Shown: piece by piece, positions 47,884 to 57,164 of the stretch
How the letters are laid out: each line of letters begins with the position of its first letter
Numbering within the stretch: the stretch's first letter is position 1
NCBI RefSeq assembly: GCF_040144835.1
Contig: NZ_CP151632.1
Coordinates: 2,418,001 to 2,482,000, forward strand
From: Microbacterium sp. LWS13-1.2
GTDB lineage: Bacteria > Actinomycetota > Actinomycetes > Actinomycetales > Microbacteriaceae
Direction: 5' to 3'
DNA length: 64,000 nt
The notes under the pieces: model-generated
The model's database searches: none
What the model was told of the DNA's origin: nothing
The model's input: only the letters and a program-made list of their open reading frames with translations
Program-made: the position numbers and the translations under genes

Positions 47884-49036
47884 GCCGCCGGTCGCGACGG
47901 GGCCATCGGCTGCGACGGGCCCATCGGCTGCGACGGGGCCGTCGGGTGCGACGTGGCCGTCGGTCGCGGCGGCGGTGCGCGACGGCATCCGCTGCATGCT
48001 CATGCGCGGCGGCACCTCGAAGGGGGCGTACTTCCTCGCCTCGGACCTGCCGAGCGACCCCGGAGCGCGCGACGACCTGCTCCTGCGGATCATGGGGTCG
48101 CCCGACCCGCGCCAGATCGACGGCATCGGCGGCGCGCACCCGCTCACCAGCAAGGTCGCGATCGTGTCGCGCTCCGCGGTGGAGGGCATCGACGTCGACT
48201 ACCTGTTCCTGCAGATCGGCGTCGACGCCGCGACCGTGGGCGATGCACAGACCTGCGGCAACCTGCTCGCCGGCATCGGACCGTTCGCGGTCGAGCGCGG
48301 CCTCGTCCCCGCGACCGGGGAGCGCACGACGGTCCGCATCCGGCTGCTGAACACCGGCGACATCGCCACCGCCGGGTTCGCGACCATCGACGGGCGCCCC
48401 GAGTACGACGGCGACGCGGTCATCGACGGCGTTCCCGGCACGGCATCCGCGATCGAGCTCGAAGTCGGCGGCGGGGCCGATAAGCCGCTCCTTCCGACCG
48501 GCCGCGCCTCCGACGACATCGACGGCCACACGGTCACCCTCATCGACAACGGGATGCCGGTGGTGCTGCTGCGCGGCGAGGAGTTCGGCGTGGACGGGTC
48601 CGAGCCGCCCGCGGCGCTGGAGGCCGACGATGCGCTCGCGGGCCGCATCGAGCGCGTGCGGCTCGGCGCCGGTCCGCTGATGGGGCTCGGCGACGTCTCC
48701 GGGCAGACGGTGCCGAAGATGATCCTGCTCTCGCCGCCCCGCGAAGGCGGCGCGATCTCGACCCGCGCCTTCATCCCCGCCCGCGTGCACACGGCGATCG
48801 GCGTGCTGATGGCGGCATCCGTCGCCGCAGCGCTCAGGATCCCCGGTGCCGTCGGGCACGACATCGCCGGCCCGCTCACCGGAGACGAGACCCCCGTCGA
48901 GCACCCCAGCGGCACCTTCCCGTCGCGCGTCGAGGTCACGCGGGACCCCGACGGCACGTGGCGGGCCACGTCGTTCTCGCTCCGCACCGCCCGAAAGCTC
49001 TTCGACGGCATGGTCTTCCCCCGGCCGCGCCGCTGA
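47870..49036 (+). CDS. galD: 4-oxalomesaconate tautomerase (PrpF family)
   Basis: A PrpF-family isomerase of 388 residues. The core begins at residue 40 with IRCMLMRGGTSKGAYFLASD and continues with IDGIGGAHPLTSKVAIVS, both typical of GalD/PrpF. GalD converts the keto form of 4-oxalomesaconate, the direct ring-opening product, to the enol used by GalB. It starts at GTG 47870 within galC. The first 35 residues are a low-complexity repeat (ATGPSAATGPSAATGPSG) coded by near-perfect 18-nt direct repeats; a start further in (near the RDGIRCML stretch) is possible. Confidence 0.88.
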   Translation: MDAAEPPVATGPSAATGPSAATGPSGATWPSVAAAVRDGIRCMLMRGGTSKGAYFLASDLPSDPGARDDLLLRIMGSPDPRQIDGIGGAHPLTSKVAIVSRSAVEGIDVDYLFLQIGVDAATVGDAQTCGNLLAGIGPFAVERGLVPATGERTTVRIRLLNTGDIATAGFATIDGRPEYDGDAVIDGVPGTASAIELEVGGGADKPLLPTGRASDDIDGHTVTLIDNGMPVVLLRGEEFGVDGSEPPAALEADDALAGRIERVRLGAGPLMGLGDVSGQTVPKMILLSPPREGGAISTRAFIPARVHTAIGVLMAASVAAALRIPGAVGHDIAGPLTGDETPVEHPSGTFPSRVEVTRDPDGTWRATSFSLRTARKLFDGMVFPRPRR

Positions 49037-49076
49037 TCGCACCCGAGACACCCGAACACGTCAGAGAGGACGCCCC

Positions 49077-50024
49077 ATGACCGCCGACACCTCGTTCGAC
49101 GTCGCCCACCTCGCCCACGTCGAATTGCTGACCCCGAAGCCGGCGGAGAGCCGGTGGTTCTTCGAGGAGCTCCTCGCGATGCGCGTCGTCGCCGAGGACG
49201 GCGACTCGATCTACCTGCGCACGTGGGACGAGTACCAGCTGTACACGATCAAGCTCACCGCGTCGGATGCCGCGGGCGTGGGCCGCACCTCCTTCCGCGC
49301 GTCGTCGCCGCAGGCGCTGGAGCGACGCGTCGCCGCCATCGAGGCGACCGGGCACGGCACCGGATGGACCGAGGGCGACGTGGGCTGCGGGCCGACGTAC
49401 GGGTTCACCGACCCCGACGGGCACACGATGGCGATCTTCTACGAGGCCGAGCGCTACGTCGCCACCGACGACAGGCCGGCGCTCAAGAACCAGGCCTCAC
49501 GCTTCCCCGGCCGGGGCGTGAACGCCCGCCGCCTGGACCACATCAACTACCTCGCGAAGGACGTCGAGGCGAACGGGGAGTTCCTGCGCGACGCGCTCGG
49601 CATGCGCGAGTCGGAGCGCATCCGGCTCGACAACGGGAGGTTCGCGGCGTGGTGGTTCCGCTTCTCGCTGAAGTCGTACGACGTCGTGTACTCCGACGAC
49701 TGGACCAAGCACGGCAACCGCCTGCACCACATCGCGTTCGCCCCCGACACCCGTGAAGACATCCTGAAGGCCGCCGACATCTTCCTCGAGAACGGCATCC
49801 ACATCGAGTCGGGGCCGCACAAGCACGCCATCAACCAGACGTTCTTCCTCTACGTCTGGGAGCCCGGCGGCAACCGCATCGAGTTCGCCCAGGCCGGCGC
49901 CCGCCTATTGCTGGACCCCGATCAGCCCGTCGTCGAGTGGTCCGAGGCCGAGCGCAAGAAGGGCCAGGCCTGGGGCATGAAGACGATCGAGACCTTCCAC
50001 ACCCACGGCACCCCGCTGGTCTGA
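49077..50024 (+). CDS. VOC-family extradiol ring-cleavage dioxygenase
   Basis: A two-domain vicinal-oxygen-chelate dioxygenase of 315 residues, of the catechol 2,3-dioxygenase type. The iron ligands are His155 (RRLDHINYL), His218 (RLHHIAFAP) and Glu269 (GNRIEFAQ). The second-shell His250 and Tyr259 that match catechol 2,3-dioxygenase His246 and Tyr255 are kept. The C-terminal extradiol signature fits except that residue 248 is His. It follows galD by 40 nt with AGAGAGGA upstream. Since galBCD act on the opened gallate ring and no LigB-type dioxygenase is in the window, it is proposed to open gallate or 3-O-methylgallate; that is inference. Confidence 0.88.
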   Translation: MTADTSFDVAHLAHVELLTPKPAESRWFFEELLAMRVVAEDGDSIYLRTWDEYQLYTIKLTASDAAGVGRTSFRASSPQALERRVAAIEATGHGTGWTEGDVGCGPTYGFTDPDGHTMAIFYEAERYVATDDRPALKNQASRFPGRGVNARRLDHINYLAKDVEANGEFLRDALGMRESERIRLDNGRFAAWWFRFSLKSYDVVYSDDWTKHGNRLHHIAFAPDTREDILKAADIFLENGIHIESGPHKHAINQTFFLYVWEPGGNRIEFAQAGARLLLDPDQPVVEWSEAERKKGQAWGMKTIETFHTHGTPLV

Positions 50025-50026
50025 CG

Positions 50027-50272
50027 CTTCGTCTCGCTCAATGACCGGAACATCCCGGTCATTGAGCGAGGGAGCGCCAGCGACCGAAAGCCCCGGTCGT
50101 TGAGCGAGGGAGCGCCAGCGACCGAGACGAAACGCCCCGAGCCGCTCTTCTGCGCCAGGTGCGGCGCGTTTCGTCTCGCTCGTCCCTCGCTCGCTCGTTC
50201 CTCGCTCGCTCAACGACCGGAGCCCCGGCCGCCGGTCGGCCACGTGAGTGAGCGCCGGCGACCGAGACGAAG
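50027..50272. repeat. Interspersed repeat cluster after the dioxygenase
   Basis: Forward and inverted copies, some with the variant GAGGGAGCGCCAGCGACCGA instead of GAGCGAGGAACGAGCGAGA, fill the space between the convergent dioxygenase and MetE-like genes. Confidence 0.9.
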
Positions 50273-50277
50273 CGCGG

Positions 50278-51390
50278 TCAGCGCCAGACGTCGGCGGCGA
50301 TGTCGACGACCTCGCGCACCTTGGCCCACTGCTCGTCCTCGGTGAGGACGTTGCCCTCCTCGGTCGAGGCGAAGCCGCACTGCGGGCTCAGCGCCAGCTG
50401 CTCGAGCGGCGCGAACGCGGATGCCTCGTCGATGCGCTTCTTGACGGCATCCACGTCCTCCAGCTCGCCGCTCTTGGACGTGATGAGGCCGAGCACGACC
50501 GTCTTGTCGCCCTCGGGCAGGAAGCGCAGCGGCTCGAAGCCGCCGGCACGCTCGCTGTCGTACTCGAGGAAGTAGCCGTCGTACGCGGTGTTGCCCAGCA
50601 GCTGCTCGGCGACCGGCTCGTACCCGCCCGAAGAGATCCAGGTGGAGCGGAAGTTGCCGCGGCAGACGTGCGTCGTGACGACGAGGTCGTCGGGCTTGCC
50701 GTCGAGGATGCGGTTGAGGATGCCGGCGTACCGCTCGGCGATGCCGTCGGTGTGGATGCCGCGCTCGCGGGCCTTCTCGAGCTCGACGTCGGAGCACAGG
50801 TACGCCCAGGCGGTGTCGTCGAACTGGAGGTAGCGGGCGCCCGCGTCGTAGAACGCGGCGACGGCGTCGCGGTAGGCCTGGACGAGGTCGTCGACGATGT
50901 CGTCGCGGCCGTCGTAACCCGAACCGGCGAGATGCCCCGGCTCGAGGCGGAAGTCGAGCACGGTCGGGGCCGGGATGCTGAACTTCGGCACCGCGCCGGT
51001 AGTGCGCTCGAGCAGGCTCTTGAGCGAGCGGAAGTGGTCGAGGAACGAGTGGGTGTCGCTGAACCCGATCTTGCCGGTGACCTCGATGCCCCGCGGCTTC
51101 GTCTGCACACCCTGGAACTGGATGCCGTGATCGAGCTCGACGATCTCGACGCCGTCGAGCAGGCCGAAGAAGTCGAAGTGCCACCACGAGCGGCGGAACT
51201 CGCCGTCGGTCGCGAGTTTCAGGCCGGCGTCGGCCTCGCGCACGACGAGCTCGGCGATCGCGGTCTCCTCCGCGATGCGCAGCGCGTCGGCATCGATCTG
51301 ACCGGAGGCGAAGCGGCGGCGGGCCTCCGCGAGTTCGGCGGGACGGAGGAAGCTGCCGACGATGTCGGCGCGGAACGGCGGTGTTGACAC
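50278..51390 (-). CDS. MetE-like cobalamin-independent methyltransferase
   Basis: A 370-residue TIM-barrel protein matching the C-terminal catalytic half of MetE (YxjG/YxjH type). Zinc-binding His and Cys are visible in VTTHVCRGN and the later PQCGFAS; LQFDDTAWAYL supplies the conserved acidic residue. The N-terminal MetE half is absent, as in archaeal and Bacillus homologues. It starts at GTG 51390. Placed at the end of the demethylation region it could pass methyl groups from 5-methyl-THF to homocysteine or another thiol, giving a second outlet besides MetF/PurU (inference). Confidence 0.85.
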   Translation of the reverse strand: MSTPPFRADIVGSFLRPAELAEARRRFASGQIDADALRIAEETAIAELVVREADAGLKLATDGEFRRSWWHFDFFGLLDGVEIVELDHGIQFQGVQTKPRGIEVTGKIGFSDTHSFLDHFRSLKSLLERTTGAVPKFSIPAPTVLDFRLEPGHLAGSGYDGRDDIVDDLVQAYRDAVAAFYDAGARYLQFDDTAWAYLCSDVELEKARERGIHTDGIAERYAGILNRILDGKPDDLVVTTHVCRGNFRSTWISSGGYEPVAEQLLGNTAYDGYFLEYDSERAGGFEPLRFLPEGDKTVVLGLITSKSGELEDVDAVKKRIDEASAFAPLEQLALSPQCGFASTEEGNVLTEDEQWAKVREVVDIAADVWR

Positions 51391-51500
51391 CCTTGCGATG
51401 GTACGGGATGCCTCCGGACGTAGGGAAACCCCGCGTCACGGAAGGACCCCAGCGTCCAGGCCGTCCCGATGACGCCCGGCTGCGAGACCCCAGCGGACGG

Positions 51501-51531
51501 ACGAGACCGTGGGGAAACCCCGCGGTCTCGT
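51501..51531 (-). terminator. Hairpin downstream of the beta-lactamase-fold gene
   Basis: ACGAGACCG and CGGTCTCGT enclose an inner GGGG-AAA-CCCC stem. It lies about 70 nt after the 3' end of the gene at 51601 on the minus strand. Related GGGAAACCCCGCG text recurs at 51424, so part of this 210-bp gap is repetitive. Confidence 0.6.
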
Positions 51532-51600
51532 CCCGCCACTGTCGTCTCACGGCGCGGCGTCGCGCCCGGCGCGACGCCGGTCGTCAGAAGGACGCCCGAG

Positions 51601-52518
51601 CTAGAACACGTACTCCATGAGATCGGTGCCGAGCACGCGGAACGCCTCGTGCGCCCGCAGGCGATGCGAGATCGACAGGTCGTCGAAGCACACGATGAGC
51701 GCGTACGACACGCCGGCGCGGGGACCGGCCAGCACGCCCGCTTCGACGCGGACACCGGCATCCCGGCCGGTCTTGTTGATGAAGAGGAGACCGTGCTCAT
51801 CGTTCTCGTGCGAGAACGGGTCGAGGCCGGTCGCCGATGCCACGAGGGAGAGGTCGTGGTTGAGGCTCAGCCACTCGGCCACCTGCGCGCTCACGCTCGG
51901 CGAGACGACCTGCGAATTGACGAGAGCGGCAAAGACCTCGGCGAGCTCGCGGGCCGAGCCCAGTGCGAAGTGCGGGGCGTCGTCGGGGCCGCGCTCGTCG
52001 CGGAAGCGGTCGAGGAGCGCGGAGCGCGACAGCCCCAGGTCTTCGATGCGGGCGCGCACCGCCGGCAGGCCGACCCGCCGCAGCAGCGCGTTGGCGGCCA
52101 TGGCGTCACCCGTCGAGGCGGTGAGCACCGCGAGGTCGGACAGCGGCAGAGCGGGCGCCTTCAGGTGCTGCCACACGCCCCCGACGCCGACAGGCTCGAG
52201 CTGCGCACGGTCGATGATCTCGAGCGGCTCGAGCCGCCCGGACTCGAACGCCGCGGCCACCTCGATGAGCAGCGGCACCACGCCGAGCCCCGCCACCGGC
52301 AGGGTGACGAAGTCATCGCCCGAGAGCACGGACGTGCCGCGGTCGAGATCGGTGATCCGCACCGAGATCTTGGCGCCCGATGCGGCGAGATCGTCGAGCG
52401 CCTTCAGCGTCGACGTGAACGAACGACGTCCGGCAGCCGCCCTCTTCGGCAGCCGCCGGCCGGTGCTCCGTCGCGCCCCCCGCAGCGACTCGGCGTCCCT
52501 TCTGGGCTCGATGCCCAC
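51601..52518 (-). CDS. Class A beta-lactamase-fold protein lacking catalytic Ser and Lys
   Basis: A 305-residue protein with the class A beta-lactamase/serine hydrolase fold. Where S-x-x-K is expected (LPVASxxKVPLLIEV in relatives) it reads LPVAGLGVVPLLIEVA, so nucleophile Ser and general-base Lys are Gly and Val. The SDN loop appears as STGDAMAANALL, and the KTG box is present as INKTGRDAG. It is therefore probably not a beta-lactamase and may bind a ligand or be regulatory. No secretion signal is evident. GTG 52518 was chosen for the GGGAGGGAAA site upstream. Confidence 0.75.
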   Translation of the reverse strand: MGIEPRRDAESLRGARRSTGRRLPKRAAAGRRSFTSTLKALDDLAASGAKISVRITDLDRGTSVLSGDDFVTLPVAGLGVVPLLIEVAAAFESGRLEPLEIIDRAQLEPVGVGGVWQHLKAPALPLSDLAVLTASTGDAMAANALLRRVGLPAVRARIEDLGLSRSALLDRFRDERGPDDAPHFALGSARELAEVFAALVNSQVVSPSVSAQVAEWLSLNHDLSLVASATGLDPFSHENDEHGLLFINKTGRDAGVRVEAGVLAGPRAGVSYALIVCFDDLSISHRLRAHEAFRVLGTDLMEYVF

Positions 52519-52576
52519 GGAGTTTCCCTCCCGTTGATGTTGTTGCGGGGCGAACGGGCCGCATGCGGCCCGGCCA

Positions 52577-54541
52577 TCACCAGATGGTGACGCGCTCGTC
52601 CTCGTCGAGCCAGAGAGCATCCGACGGCGTCACTCCGAATGCATCGTAGAACGCGTCGACGTTGCGGACGATCTGATTGCACCGGAACTCGTTGGGCGAG
52701 TGCGGGTCGATCGTCAGCAGGCGGATGGTCTCGGCATCCCGCCCCTTCTGCTGCCAGATCTGTCCCCAGCTGAGCAGCAGTCGCTGGATGCCGGTGAAAC
52801 CGTCCAGCTCGGGCGCGTCGGCATCGCCCAGCGACAGGGCGTAGGCCCTGATCGCGATGCCGAGACCGCCGAGGTCTCCGATGTTCTCGCCGATCGTGAG
52901 CGCGCCGTTGACGGTGTTCTCGGGCGCGAGGCCCTGCGGCACGAGGGAGTCGAACTGGGCGATGAGGTTCTTGGTGCGCTCCTCGAACGCCGCGCGGTCG
53001 TCGTTGGTCCACCAGTCCCGCAGCGACCCGTCGCCGTCGAAGCGGCTGCCCTGGTCGTCGAAGCCGTGGCCGATCTCGTGGCCGATGACCGCGCCGATGC
53101 CGCCGTAGTTGGCCGCGGCGTCGCGCTCGGCGTCGAAGAAGGGGTACTGGAGGATCGCCGCCGGGAACACGATCTCGTTCATCAGCGGGTTGTAGTACGC
53201 GTTGACGGTCTGCGGCGTCATGAACCACTCGTCGCGGTCGATCGGCTGGCCGACCTTGGCGAGCTGGCGGTCGTGCTCCCACACGTGGGCGCGGCGGACG
53301 TTGCCGACGAGGTCCTCGGCGTCGATCTCGAGCGCCGAGTAGTCCTTCCACTTCACCGGGTACCCGATCTTCGGGGTGAAGGCGTCGAGCTTGGCGAGCG
53401 CGCGCTCGCGGGTCTCGGGCGTCATCCACTCGAGCTCGGAGATCGACTGGCGGTAGGCCTCGATGAGGTTGGCCACCAGCTCGTCCATCGCGACCTTCGA
53501 GGCCGGCGGGAAGTGGCGCTCGACGTAGACACGGCCGATCGCCTCGCCCATCGCGGCCTCGGTGAGGCTGACGCCGCGCTTCCACCGCTCGCGGTTGACC
53601 GGCACGCCGGTGAGCTGCGTGCCGTAGAAGCCGAAGTTCTCGGCGACGAACTCGTCCGACAGGAACGGCGCCGCCGAGTGCACGACGGTGAACCGCAGCC
53701 ATGCCTTCCAGTCGTCGAGGCGTTCCTCGACGAGCAGGGCGCCGAGGCCCTCGAAGAAGCTCGGCTGATACACGTTGATCTCGGCGAACGCATCGGCGTG
53801 GTCGGCGGCCGCGCCCTCGCGCCACGGCGTCAGGTCGACGCCGACGAGCGCCTGCACCTCGTCCCACGTCTTGAGGTTGTAGGTCTTGACCGCGTCGCGG
53901 CTCGCGACGTTGTCCCAGTGGTGCGTGGCGATCTCGGTCTCGATCGCGACGATGCGATCGGCGGATGCCTCGGCCTCGGCCACGCCGGCGAGCTCCAGGA
54001 TCCGCTGCACGTGCGCGCGGAAGGCGATGCGGGTCTCCTGAAAGTTGTCGAGGCGGTAGTAGCTCTCGTCCGGCAGCGAGAGGCCGCCCTGGATAAAGAA
54101 CGGCACGTAGCGCTCGGGGTTGCCCGGGTCGGGCTCGATGTAGAGGTGGATGAGCGCCGCGATGCCTTCGCGCTCGAACTCGCCGATCGTGCGGAGGAAG
54201 CCGGGGATGTCGACGACCGCGTCGACACGCGCCAGCACGTCGGCGAGGGGTGCCGCACCCTGCGCCTCGATGCGCTCGGTGTCCATGAAGCTCGTGTAGA
54301 GGTCGCCGATCTTGCGCGCCTCGGTGCCGGGCTCGGCCTGCTGCGACTCCTCGACGATCGCGTGCACGTCCTTCTCGGCCTGCTCCGCGATGAGGTGGAA
54401 CGAGCCCCACCTCGCCTTGTCCTCGGGGATCTCGGTCCGATCGAGCCACGAGCCGTTGACGTGGCGGAACAGGTCGTCCTGAGGGCGGATCTCGGCGCTG
54501 AGTTCCTCGAGCGCGAGACCGGAGCGGGGGGCATCGGTCAT
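52577..54541 (-). CDS. M13-family metallopeptidase (PepO/neprilysin type)
   Basis: A zinc endopeptidase of 654 residues. The zinc motif VIGHEIGHGFDDQG and the third-ligand motif ENIGDLGG are intact, as are VNAYYNPLMNEIVFPAAIL and the C-terminal DPHSPNEFRCNQIVRN. There is no signal peptide, so it is likely cytoplasmic, acting on oligopeptides. The ATG at 54541 begins MTDAPRSG. It has no evident link to aromatic metabolism. Confidence 0.94.
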   Translation of the reverse strand: MTDAPRSGLALEELSAEIRPQDDLFRHVNGSWLDRTEIPEDKARWGSFHLIAEQAEKDVHAIVEESQQAEPGTEARKIGDLYTSFMDTERIEAQGAAPLADVLARVDAVVDIPGFLRTIGEFEREGIAALIHLYIEPDPGNPERYVPFFIQGGLSLPDESYYRLDNFQETRIAFRAHVQRILELAGVAEAEASADRIVAIETEIATHHWDNVASRDAVKTYNLKTWDEVQALVGVDLTPWREGAAADHADAFAEINVYQPSFFEGLGALLVEERLDDWKAWLRFTVVHSAAPFLSDEFVAENFGFYGTQLTGVPVNRERWKRGVSLTEAAMGEAIGRVYVERHFPPASKVAMDELVANLIEAYRQSISELEWMTPETRERALAKLDAFTPKIGYPVKWKDYSALEIDAEDLVGNVRRAHVWEHDRQLAKVGQPIDRDEWFMTPQTVNAYYNPLMNEIVFPAAILQYPFFDAERDAAANYGGIGAVIGHEIGHGFDDQGSRFDGDGSLRDWWTNDDRAAFEERTKNLIAQFDSLVPQGLAPENTVNGALTIGENIGDLGGLGIAIRAYALSLGDADAPELDGFTGIQRLLLSWGQIWQQKGRDAETIRLLTIDPHSPNEFRCNQIVRNVDAFYDAFGVTPSDALWLDEDERVTIW

Positions 54542-54686
54542 GCGTTCCAGGGTAACCGCCCCCAGGTGTGCGAATCCTCGGCGAGGCATCGATCCGAGGC
54601 TGTGACCGCATTGTGATGATGACGGATGCCGAGGGCCGGCGTCGGAGCGTGCGGCCGGCGTCGGCGGCGCCTCCTAGGCTCGGAGG

Positions 54687-56006
54687 GTGACGACCGACAC
54701 CCTGAATCGCGACATCCTGCGGCTCGCGGTGCCGGCGCTCGGCGCCCTGATCGCCGAGCCGCTGTTCCTGATCGTCGACTCCGCCCTCGTCGGGCACCTC
54801 GGTGTCGAGCCGCTCGCCGGACTCGGCATCGCCTCCGCGGTGCTGCAGACCATCGTCGGTCTGATGGTCTTCCTCGCCTACTCGACGACGCCGGCCGTCG
54901 CGCGCCGGTTCGGCGCGGGCGACGCGTCCCGCGCCGTGTCGGTCGGCATCGACGGCATGTGGCTCGCCCTCGGCATCGGCGCGGTGCTGGCGCTCGTCGG
55001 CTATGCGGCCACGCCTGCGCTCGTCGGGCTCTTCGGCGCGACGCCCGAGGTCGCCCAGCAGGCCGAGATCTACCTGGGCATCTCGATGTGGGGCCTGCCC
55101 GCCATGCTGGTCGTCTTCGCCGCGACCGGGCTCCTGCGCGGCATGCAGGACACGGTGACGCCGTTGTGGATCGCGGGGCTCGGCTTCGGCGCCAACGCCG
55201 TCCTCAACTGGGCGTTCATCTACGGCTTCGGGTGGGGCATCGCCGGCTCCGCCGTCGGCACCGTCCTCGCCCAGTGGGGCATGGTCGCCGCGTACGCGGT
55301 CGTCGTGGGGCGGCTCGCGCGCCGGCACGAGGCATCCATCCGCCCGCAGCGCGAGGGAGTGCGCGGCTCGGCGCGGTCGGGCGGCTGGCTGTTCCTCCGC
55401 ACGGTGTCGCTGCGGGTCGCGCTGCTCGCGACCGTGGCGGTCGCGACGGGCCTCGGCACGGTCGAGCTGGCTGGCTGGCAGGTCGCGTTCACCATCTTCT
55501 CCACCGCCGCGTTCGCGCTCGATGCGCTCGCCATCGCGGCCCAGGCACTCATCGGCAAGGGACTCGGCGCCGAGGAGACCGGGCTCGTCCGCCGTGTGCT
55601 CGGCCGCACGGTGGCGTGGGGCGCCTGGTTCGGCGTGATCACCGGAGCACTGATCGGCGCACTGTCGGGCGTCATCGGGCTGCTGTTCACCGGCGACCCC
55701 GGCATCGCCGCGCTGGTGCAGCCGGCGCTCATCGTGCTCGCCGTCGCCCAGCCCGTCTGCGGCGTGGTGTTCGTGCTCGATGGCGTGCTCATCGGCGCCG
55801 GCGACGCGAAGTACCTCGCCCTCGTCGGGGTGCTCAACCTGGTGCCGTTCGTCCCCGCGCTGGTGCTCGTGGCGGTGCTGCATCCGGTCGGTGCGGCGGG
55901 GCTCACCTGGCTCGCGGTGTCGTTCTTCGGCGTCTACATGCTCGCGCGCCTGATCACCCTCGGCTGGCGCGTGCGCGGATCCGCCTGGCTGACCGCGGGC
56001 GCCTGA
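54687..56006 (+). CDS. MATE-family efflux transporter (DinF-like)
   Basis: A 439-residue multidrug and toxin extrusion protein with about 12 hydrophobic helices. PLFLIVDSALVGHLGVEPLAGLGIAS is the DinF-type N-terminal pattern, and the second half repeats the fold. It uses an ion gradient to export cationic or other compounds. The GTG at 54687 follows CTCGGAGG. It is followed by two overlapping oxidoreductase genes in the same direction. Confidence 0.92.
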   Translation: MTTDTLNRDILRLAVPALGALIAEPLFLIVDSALVGHLGVEPLAGLGIASAVLQTIVGLMVFLAYSTTPAVARRFGAGDASRAVSVGIDGMWLALGIGAVLALVGYAATPALVGLFGATPEVAQQAEIYLGISMWGLPAMLVVFAATGLLRGMQDTVTPLWIAGLGFGANAVLNWAFIYGFGWGIAGSAVGTVLAQWGMVAAYAVVVGRLARRHEASIRPQREGVRGSARSGGWLFLRTVSLRVALLATVAVATGLGTVELAGWQVAFTIFSTAAFALDALAIAAQALIGKGLGAEETGLVRRVLGRTVAWGAWFGVITGALIGALSGVIGLLFTGDPGIAALVQPALIVLAVAQPVCGVVFVLDGVLIGAGDAKYLALVGVLNLVPFVPALVLVAVLHPVGAAGLTWLAVSFFGVYMLARLITLGWRVRGSAWLTAGA

Positions 56007-56102
56007 CGCCGGCACCCTTCCTCCGGACGGACGGTATCAGCGCCGCCGCTGACGGCTCCTTGCTCGCATGGCGCGCACGCGGCGACGCCAGGAGGAGCCG
56101 AC

Positions 56103-57164
56103 ATGTCCGAGACCGGCGCATTCGCGTTCACCGTCCACCCCCGCGCACGTCTGCGCGAGGATCTCGCGCGCGCCTGGCGGCCGCTCGGGCTCGTGCCCGA
56201 GCGCGTCTACGACACGGCCCTGCGCCGCCTGCCGCTCCCGCCGGTCACCATGGCGGGCGTGCAGATCGGCGGGGAGCGCGTCGGCCACGTCGTGCTGGTC
56301 CCGTTCGGCGCCCGCCACCTGCTGTCGGACATCGAGGAGGGGCGGCGCCGCGTGAGTCGTGCGGTGGACCGCGCCGCGGCTCTCGGCGCCGACGTCGTCG
56401 GGCTGGGGGCACTCACCGCGACGGTCACCGCCGGCGGCCTCACGCTGCGCGAGCGCACCGACATCGCCGTGACGAACGGGAACGCCTTCACGGCGGCGAT
56501 CGTGGAGGATCAGATCCGGATGCTGCTGCCTCACGTCTCCTCGCGGACGACGCGGCCGCACGTGGCCATCGTCGGCGCGACCGGCAGCGTCGGCACGGCG
56601 GTCACGAAGCTGCTCGCCCGCGACAGCGCCGGCGCCCGGCTGACGCTCATCGCGCGCACGGAGGGGCGGCTCAAGGCGCTCGCCGCCGCGATCGCCGGCG
56701 ACGTGGACGTCGACGTCGCCCAGACGATCGACGCGGTCCGCGATGCCGACCTCGTCGTGCTGCTCACCGCATCCGCCGACACGCTCCTGGGTCCGGAGCA
56801 CCTGGCATCGGGTGCGGTGGTGCTCGACGCCACGCAGCCGCGCAACACGTTGCCCGCTCTCGCATCGGCCCGGCCCGATGTGCTCGTCGTCGACGGCGGC
56901 ATCGTCTCGATCCCGAGCCTCCGCCTCACCGGCGGCGAGATCGGCCTGCCGGACGGCCGCTCGTACGCCTGCTTCGCCGAGACGGCGATCCTCGCGCTCT
57001 CCGGCCACTCCGGCCATTTCTCGCTGGGCAATCCGACACTCGAGCAGGTCGATGCCGTCCGCGAGCGGGCCCGCGGCCTGGCTCGCCTCGGATTCCACGC
57101 CGCCGAGCCGACGAGCTTCGGCAGACCCGTCGCACTCGAGTCGCACTCGGCGGTGATCGCATGA
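56103..57164 (+). CDS. NAD(P)-binding protein resembling acyl-ACP reductase
   Basis: A 353-residue protein. The centre has a Rossmann motif, VAIVGATGSVGTAVTKLLARD (near residues 155-175), and the C-terminal half has VLVVDGGIVSIPSL and GRSYACFAETAILALSGH. This order recalls cyanobacterial long-chain acyl-ACP reductase, including the Cys in the CFAE motif, and the N-terminal half is not like shikimate dehydrogenase. The match is from memory and distant. It overlaps the next flavoprotein by 4 bp (ATGA), so the two probably work together. Confidence 0.6.
   Translation: MSETGAFAFTVHPRARLREDLARAWRPLGLVPERVYDTALRRLPLPPVTMAGVQIGGERVGHVVLVPFGARHLLSDIEEGRRRVSRAVDRAAALGADVVGLGALTATVTAGGLTLRERTDIAVTNGNAFTAAIVEDQIRMLLPHVSSRTTRPHVAIVGATGSVGTAVTKLLARDSAGARLTLIARTEGRLKALAAAIAGDVDVDVAQTIDAVRDADLVVLLTASADTLLGPEHLASGAVVLDATQPRNTLPALASARPDVLVVDGGIVSIPSLRLTGGEIGLPDGRSYACFAETAILALSGHSGHFSLGNPTLEQVDAVRERARGLARLGFHAAEPTSFGRPVALESHSAVIA

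Noticed and set aside
51391..51600. Riboswitch (SAM or cobalamin) before the MetE-like gene
   Set aside because: The 210-bp gap shows a terminator-like hairpin and short repeats but no recognisable riboswitch core.
52404..56015. A minus-strand open frame of about 1200 codons
   Set aside because: It is antisense to the MATE gene and out of frame with the M13 peptidase; composition is charged and repetitive, with no recognisable family.
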